Assembly: GCF_001513975.1 (NCBI RefSeq)
Contig: NZ_KQ947987.1
Coordinates: 368,019-432,018 of the forward strand
Length of the DNA stretch: 64,000 nt
Direction of reading: 5' to 3'
Source: Streptomyces curacoi
GTDB taxonomy: Bacteria; Actinomycetota; Actinomycetes; Streptomycetales; Streptomycetaceae
A program made the translations under genes and the position numbers. Below, piece by piece: positions 59,498-64,000 of the stretch (position 1 is the stretch's first letter; every line of letters starts with the position of its first letter). The notes below the pieces were generated by a model, which saw nothing but the letters and a program-made list of their open reading frames with translations, searched no databases and was not told where the DNA came from.

Positions 59498-59675
59498 GGC
59501 CTGTCTGACAAATCCCCGCCTGCCCCGCGGCGTCTGGCACGCACGCTCGCCGCGTTGCCGAACCGCCCACGTGGCTCCGCCACGAGGGCGCTCCGGCGCC
59601 TTGCGATCGCACGCACCAGACGCCGCGGGGCCCGCCCTTCGGGCGGACGACGGGGATTTGTCAGACAGGCCCTAG
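59494..59675. mobile_element. MITE-like element, about 180 bp, with 24-bp terminal inverted repeats
   Basis: The ends at 59494-59518 and 59651-59675 are perfect inverted repeats (CTAGGGCCTGTCTGACAAAT and onward). Inside is a second perfect 15-bp inverted pair at 59523-59537 and 59616-59630. Both ends carry CTAG, possibly a target duplication of an IS5-like transposase. There is no room for a transposase, so it is non-autonomous. It lies between convergent genes and supplies the TAG stop of the RidA gene. Confidence 0.8.
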
Positions 59676-60088
59676 CGCGGCTCGGACGGCCGTACGGCGA
59701 CCGCGTCGACCTCGAAGAGCATGCCCGGCAGTGCGAGCGAGGCGACTCCGCTCAGCGTCTGGGCGGGCAGCCGGTCCCCGAAGCGGGCGTGCAGCGCCTT
59801 GCCGAGGGTTTCCAGCTTGCCGGGGTCGTGGTCGACGATGAACGTGCCGAGCCGGACCACGTTCTCGTAGCCGAGGCCGATGCCCTCCAGAGCCGAGCGC
59901 AGCCGGTCGAAGGCCAGCTCCACCTGGGCCGCGAAGTCACCGGGCACCGGTGCGCCGGTCGCGTCGGAGGCGTACTGGCCGCCGATGAAGACGAGTTCGC
60001 CGGGTGCCGACACGGCGTGGCTGTAGCCGAACGGCGTCGGGTCGTGCAGGGTGGCCGGGTTGGTGATCGTGCGCTGGTCAAGGCTCAT
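59672..60088 (-). CDS. RidA-family (YjgF/UK114) protein
   Basis: A 138-residue RidA protein. GELVFIGGQYASDATGAPVPGDF, a middle VVRLGTFIVDHDPGK, and a late LPAQTLSGVASLALPGMLFEVDAVAV match the family. The usual Arg of RidA imine deaminases near the GxP strand is replaced by Gln-Thr here (LPAQTLSGV), so deaminase activity is uncertain. ATG 60088 is used; ribosome site evidence is weak. The stop codon is in the terminal CTAG of the adjacent MITE-like element, so the C-terminus may have been altered by its insertion. Confidence 0.82.
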   Translation of the reverse strand: MSLDQRTITNPATLHDPTPFGYSHAVSAPGELVFIGGQYASDATGAPVPGDFAAQVELAFDRLRSALEGIGLGYENVVRLGTFIVDHDPGKLETLGKALHARFGDRLPAQTLSGVASLALPGMLFEVDAVAVRPSEPR

Positions 60089-60134
60089 GGAACGTGCCAA
60101 CACCCTTGCACGCGCGGTCATTCCGCGGCCGTGG

Positions 60135-60737
60135 TCACCCCTGCGTGCGCGCCAGTGCCAGTTCCAGTACGACCAGCAGAGCGTCCCGCACCGAGCCGCG
60201 TTCGCGGGCGTCGAAGACGACGAGCGGGACGCCGTCGGATACGTCGAGTGCCCAGCGGACCTCCTCCAGAGTGTGCTCGACGTGGCCGTCGAAGGCGTTG
60301 ACGGCGACCGCGAAGGGGATGCCCTTGTGCTCGAAGTAGTCGACGGCGGCGTAGCAGTCGTCGAGGCGGCGGGTGTCCACGATGACGAGCGCGCCGATCG
60401 CGCCCTCGACGATGTCGTCCCACATGAAGCCGAACCGCTCCTGGCCGGGCGTGCCGAACAGATACAGCTTCAGGGTGGGGTCGATGGTGATGCAGCCGAA
60501 GTCCATGGCCACCGTGGTCGTGGTCTTGCGCGGGGTGTGCGTGAGGTCGTCCACGCCCGCCGCGACCTCCGTGATGGCGGCCTCGGTGGTCAGCGGCTCG
60601 ATCTCCGAGATCGAACCCACGGCGGTGGTCTTGCCCACGCCGAAGCCGCCCGAGATCACCAGCTTGACCGGCAGCGGCGGTCGTACGGCGGCCGTCCGCG
60701 CGGCCGGAGAGCCGGTGGCCGGTTCAGTCGCTGTCAC
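60135..60737 (-). CDS. Conservon GTPase (CvnD-type)
   Basis: A 200-residue small Ras-like GTPase. P-loop is ISGGFGVGKTTAVGSI, switch region TTTTVAMDFGCITID, G3-like LFGTPGQERFGFMW and a G4 substitute AVNAFDGH. GTG 60737 lies within the last codons of the DUF742 gene (14-bp overlap). It is the last gene of a four-gene conservon, acting as a membrane-associated G-protein-like switch with its kinase, roadblock and DUF742 partners. Confidence 0.9.
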   Translation of the reverse strand: MTATEPATGSPAARTAAVRPPLPVKLVISGGFGVGKTTAVGSISEIEPLTTEAAITEVAAGVDDLTHTPRKTTTTVAMDFGCITIDPTLKLYLFGTPGQERFGFMWDDIVEGAIGALVIVDTRRLDDCYAAVDYFEHKGIPFAVAVNAFDGHVEHTLEEVRWALDVSDGVPLVVFDARERGSVRDALLVVLELALARTQG

Positions 60738-61149
60738 GGAGTACCCCTCGTGCGTCGGGGATGGCGCGCAGGCCGTCGATGACCCTGCGCAGAACGGATG
60801 CGTCGTGGACGACGCCGGAGTCGGGCACATGCACCGTCAACTGCCCCGCGGCACGCAGGTCCTCGGCGAGGACGCGCACCACGTTGAGGTGCAGCCGCAG
60901 CCGGGCCGCGATCTCCGCGATGGACTGCGGCAGCCGGCACACGGCGACGATGTCGTGCTGCTCGAAGGCCAGCCGGTCGAGCGCGTCGAGCCCCTCGGCG
61001 GTGGCCACCACCTGGGTCTCGACGGGCATCGACCGGCCGCTCGCGCCGGCCGCCACCCGCCCGGCGGTGACCAGGAACGGCCGCACGGCGGAAGCGGGGC
61101 CGACCGGGGCCGGCCCGTCCGGGTCCGGTGGTGGGGTGCCGTCCGCCAT
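60724..61149 (-). CDS. DUF742 protein (CvnC-type)
   Basis: A 141-residue protein of the DUF742 family. VRPFLVTAGRV and the winged-helix-like AFEQHDIVAVCRLPQSIAEIAARLRLHLNVVRVLAEDL are its marks. It belongs with roadblock and GTPase partners in conservons. A 44-bp gap follows the roadblock gene; its end overlaps the GTPase gene. Confidence 0.9.
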   Translation of the reverse strand: MADGTPPPDPDGPAPVGPASAVRPFLVTAGRVAAGASGRSMPVETQVVATAEGLDALDRLAFEQHDIVAVCRLPQSIAEIAARLRLHLNVVRVLAEDLRAAGQLTVHVPDSGVVHDASVLRRVIDGLRAIPDARGVLRDSD

Positions 61150-61193
61150 GGGGTTGTCCGTCCTCCTCGACCGGGTGCCGGTGCGCGGTGCGG

Positions 61194-61670
61194 TCAGCGG
61201 GCCTTCGCGGCGCCGACGCTGTTCTTCAGCTCCAGCACGAGCTGCGGGCTGAGGGCGGCGCCGGCGCGGTTGGCGAACACGGTCATCTCGTAGGCGATGT
61301 TGCCCAGCTTGGCCTCCTTGTCGGTGACCACGCCGAGCACGGCGCCGCTGCCGATCGTGGAGACGAGGACATGGCCGCCCTCCAGATCGATGATGACCTT
61401 GTTGAGGCCGCCGAGGCCGTAGTTGCCGGAGGCACCGGCAGCCAGGCTGGTGATGCCGGAGACGATCGCGGCGAGCCGCTCGGAGTCGGCGTGCTCACGC
61501 AGCTCGGACACGGCGATGAGCAGCCCGTCGGACGAGACGGCGATGGCGTCCACGACGCCGGCCGTCTCGGTCGCGAAGCGGTTCAGCAGCCAGGTGAAGT
61601 CGGCTGCGGCGGCCTGCAGTTCGGCCGGCGTGGCGCCTTCCGCCGGGTTTCCACCTGTCGACGTGCTCAC
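61194..61670 (-). CDS. Roadblock/LC7-domain protein (CvnB-type)
   Basis: A 158-residue roadblock/LC7 protein. FTWLLNRFATETAGVVDAIAVSSDGLLIAVS, then GLGGLNKVIIDLEGGHVLV and the C-terminal AGAALSPQLVLELKNSV. GTG 61670 has GGAAGGAG upstream and overlaps the kinase stop by 4 bp. It probably acts as the GTPase-activating or scaffold partner in the conservon. Confidence 0.92.
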   Translation of the reverse strand: MSTSTGGNPAEGATPAELQAAAADFTWLLNRFATETAGVVDAIAVSSDGLLIAVSELREHADSERLAAIVSGITSLAAGASGNYGLGGLNKVIIDLEGGHVLVSTIGSGAVLGVVTDKEAKLGNIAYEMTVFANRAGAALSPQLVLELKNSVGAAKAR

Positions 61671-64000
61671 TGCTGCGCTCCTTCCGGGAGGTCTTTCTGG
61701 TCCTGCACATGGGGGGTCGGGGGTGTGACTGGGGCGGGGTGTTCCGCGGCGGCGCCGCGTCGGCTGTCGCGGTGCGCGCGCTCCACGGCGGCCTCGAACT
61801 CCTCGATCGAGGCCCGTACGGCCTCCGCGTCGACGGGTCTTGCGACCTGCCGCGGCGCCGCCTGTCCCTCGGCGGCGTCGGCGGTCGTCCGCAGGGTCGC
61901 ACCGCGGACGCGGCGACGCAGCGGGCGGGCGGTGGCGGCCTCGCCCCGGGCGGACTCGCCGTCGGCTGGGCGAGCCGTCGGCTGGGCGCCGGGCCGGGCG
62001 GTGGCGGCGGACGGATCCGGCTGGTCGGCCCGGGCGTGGTCGGCGGATGCCGCCGTACCGTCGCCGGGCGGGGGCCGGTCGTCCACTGCCGCAGGCTCCT
62101 CGGCGCGGGCCTCGGGGACGAAGGGCGTCCCGTCCGGCTGGGACCCGCGTCCCGGGACCCGACGGGGGAGAGGCCGCGGCCCCTCGGTGTCCGCATGGTC
62201 GGCCGCCCGTACGGCATCCGCCGACTCGGCGGGCGACGGCACCGGGCCGGTGGCCGAAGGCGCAGGCGCGGCCTCGTCCGCCCGCGGGCCGCCGCCGGTC
62301 GCCGCCGCTGCGGCCAGGGCCGTCGATCCCGTCGTGCTCCCCGTCACCAGCAGCGCCGACGGCACCGTCACCTCGGCCGTCACGCCACCGCCCGGCGTAC
62401 GGGACAGGGTGACCGCGGTCTCCATGCGGCGCGCCAGGGTGCCGACCACGAACAGGCCCAGGAACTTCGTCGGTACGAGGTCCAGCCGCTCGCGGCGGAT
62501 CAGCCGGGCGTTCTCCTCGTCGAGGCGTTCGGGGCTCATGCCCAGGCCGTGGTCGGCGATGACGACCACCGCGCCGCCGTGCTCGCCGTTCGCCACGGTC
62601 ACCTCGACCGGGCTGTCCTCCGGCGAGAAGGACACCGCGTTCTCCAGGAGTTCGGCCACCAGCAGCGTGAGGTCGCCGATGACCTCCGGCTCCACCATGG
62701 CCTCGGTCCGCGCGCGCAGCTCCACCCGCTGGTAGCCCTCGATCTGGCCGAGCGCGGCGCGTACGACGTTGATGAGCGCGGTGGGGCCGGCGTCCAGGTC
62801 CGCCTCGTGGATGCCGGCGAGGAGCATCAGGCTGTCGGCGTTGCGGCGCAGCCGGACCGCGATGTGGTCGATGGAGTAGAGGCGCTCCAGGAGCGCGGGG
62901 TCGGTCTCGCCCCGTTCCACCGCGTCGATCAAGGCGAGCTGACGCGTCGTCAGATTGCTGACCCGGCGGCCCACGTTGCCGAACATCTCGGCGACGTTGC
63001 GCCGGCTGAGCACCTGCCGTTCCAGCAGCGCGGCCGCCATGGTCTGCACCTGGTTGAACGTACCGGCGAGTTCGCCGATCTCGTCGCGCGCCGTGACCGG
63101 CACCTCCCGCAGCCGCGGCGGACCGTCGTCCTCGGCGTCGTCGTCGGCCACCCGGGCCAGCTCGCGCTCGGCGACATCGGCGACCTGCCGCGCGGCCTCC
63201 GTGAGGGCCTGCACGGGGCGGACCACCGAGCGGCGGACCAGCATCGCGAGGACCAGCCAGACGGCGAGGCCGAGCAGGGCCAGCCCGAGCAGCAGGAACG
63301 CGCGCCACGCCGCCTCCTCGGAGGCGCTGTCCGCCCGGTCGGCGATCTGCCCGATGAGCGAGGTGGTGATCGCCAGCCGGGTCTCGGCCTGGTCCCGGTA
63401 GGCGGCGTAGGAGTCGAGCGCCGCGGCGAGCGACCTGCGGACCTCGGCGGGCGAGTCGGCCTGCACGGAGCCGGGGTCGGCCTGCAGATCGGCGAACTGG
63501 CGGCTGATGACGGTCTGCGCGGCGGTGTACTTGATCCCGTTGAGCTGCGCGGTCTGTGCCTCGGTGGCGAACCGGGCGAAGCGGTCGGCCTGACGGACGT
63601 ACTCGTCGTAGGAGCCGATCGCGCCGATGAACTCCAGGAGTGCGTTGGAGTCACCGGTCGACGCGGAGAACACGCCGGTCTCGAAGGCGCTGTGGGCGGC
63701 GGCCGCGCGCAGCAGCGAGTCGAGGCGGTTGCCGGTGAAGGTGGTCGCGAGATCGGGGTTGCGGTCCAGGCCCAGGCCGTCGATGAGCTGCTGGGAGGCG
63801 TGGGTGTAGGCGGGGTCGATGTTGGCGGCGGGCAGATACCCCTGCTCGACGGTGTCCCGCAGGCTGCTCAGGCCCTCCACTCCCCGCAGGGCCTGCGCCT
63901 CGGTCTCGGGCAGCCGGTCCCCGAAGGCGTCGCGCACCCGCTCGATCTGCGTGTCCACGCGGGACTGCGCGGTGCGGTAGGCGGCGGGGGAGGGCGTGCC
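61667..64000 (-). CDS. Conservon sensor histidine kinase (CvnA-type), 5' end cut
   Basis: At least 777 residues; the N-terminus is beyond the right edge. A nitrate/nitrite-sensing-like helical outside domain ends near a helix (FLLLGLALLGLAVWLVLAML). HAMP follows (VVRPVQALTEAARQV). The kinase core lacks the usual HisKA motif and has RRNVAEMFGNVGRRVSNL, as in CvnA proteins, then HATPase ELLENAVSFSPEDSPVEV and VVIADHGLGMSPERL. A long Ala/Pro/Arg-rich tail of about 200 residues ends the protein. It is coupled to the roadblock gene. Confidence 0.9.
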   Translation of the reverse strand, partial: GTPSPAAYRTAQSRVDTQIERVRDAFGDRLPETEAQALRGVEGLSSLRDTVEQGYLPAANIDPAYTHASQQLIDGLGLDRNPDLATTFTGNRLDSLLRAAAAHSAFETGVFSASTGDSNALLEFIGAIGSYDEYVRQADRFARFATEAQTAQLNGIKYTAAQTVISRQFADLQADPGSVQADSPAEVRRSLAAALDSYAAYRDQAETRLAITTSLIGQIADRADSASEEAAWRAFLLLGLALLGLAVWLVLAMLVRRSVVRPVQALTEAARQVADVAERELARVADDDAEDDGPPRLREVPVTARDEIGELAGTFNQVQTMAAALLERQVLSRRNVAEMFGNVGRRVSNLTTRQLALIDAVERGETDPALLERLYSIDHIAVRLRRNADSLMLLAGIHEADLDAGPTALINVVRAALGQIEGYQRVELRARTEAMVEPEVIGDLTLLVAELLENAVSFSPEDSPVEVTVANGEHGGAVVVIADHGLGMSPERLDEENARLIRRERLDLVPTKFLGLFVVGTLARRMETAVTLSRTPGGGVTAEVTVPSALLVTGSTTGSTALAAAAATGGGPRADEAAPAPSATGPVPSPAESADAVRAADHADTEGPRPLPRRVPGRGSQPDGTPFVPEARAEEPAAVDDRPPPGDGTAASADHARADQPDPSAATARPGAQPTARPADGESARGEAATARPLRRRVRGATLRTTADAAEGQAAPRQVARPVDAEAVRASIEEFEAAVERAHRDSRRGAAAEHPAPVTPPTPHVQDQKDLPEGAQQ

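Noticed and set aside
59494..59675. Structured RNA gene or attenuator
   Set aside because: The terminal and nested perfect repeats with CTAG at both ends fit a transposon-derived element better; there is no promoter-like sequence beside it.

Overview
The window is high-GC actinobacterial DNA, almost certainly from a Streptomyces. The evidence is the dense GTG/ATG start usage with GTGA/ATGA overlaps, an RsbU/RsbW-like SpoIIE phosphatase, a conservon (cvnA-D type) module at the right edge, an Rv1733c-like protein and an MmpS-like protein. The window carries no rRNA, tRNA, CRISPR or intact insertion sequence that I can see.

Left part (1-12.6 kb): a glycan-use locus. It has a sugar ABC importer (binding lipoprotein and two permeases), a parvulin-like small protein, a GH38 alpha-mannosidase, an RpiR-type (HTH plus SIS) regulator, a SIS phosphosugar isomerase and a secreted GH84 beta-N-acetylglucosaminidase with a beta-propeller tail. 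A shared sequence, TGGTTCA(A)TC inside inverted repeats, precedes three of these genes and is a likely operator for the RpiR regulator. At 12.7-20 kb come an Rv1733c-like membrane protein, a DUF4142 protein, an alpha/beta-hydrolase lipoprotein, a large GAF-GAF-PP2C-HATPase signalling protein and a secreted S33-type peptidase.

Centre (20-32 kb): the most interesting region. Ten tightly coupled genes follow a Zur-box-like sequence at 20100. They encode an ATP-grasp ligase, a DUF4213/DUF364-like Rossmann protein, a cysteine-synthase-like PLP enzyme, a dipeptide-epimerase-like enolase, an MFS exporter, a SAM methyltransferase and a complete peptide/nickel-type ABC importer with a fused double ATPase. 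I read this as a candidate zinc-responsive system that makes, exports and re-imports a small peptide-like metallophore without an NRPS. A DmdR-type iron box controls the next gene on the other strand (DUF2470).

32-46 kb: a GT-C-like membrane protein, a membrane-anchored sulfite-oxidase-like molybdoenzyme and its small membrane partner, an MmpS-like protein, then a 2904-residue RHS/YD-repeat polymorphic toxin with a C-terminal nuclease domain and an adjacent SUKH (SMI1/KNR4) immunity gene.

46-56 kb: an extracytoplasmic flavin electron-transfer operon (ferric-reductase-like protein, double FMN-binding protein, ApbE) divergent from a two-component system. It is followed by a sugar epimerase, a second two-component system and a glycosyltransferase/DUF2064/methyltransferase operon. 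Two separate tandem duplications of gene junctions lie here (180 bp x about 2.6 at 52.2 kb; about 260 bp x 2 at 55.3 kb).

57-64 kb: a betaine/osmoprotectant-type ABC importer lacking its binding protein, a perfect palindromic terminator abutting a MITE-like element, a RidA protein and a conservon whose histidine kinase runs off the right edge.
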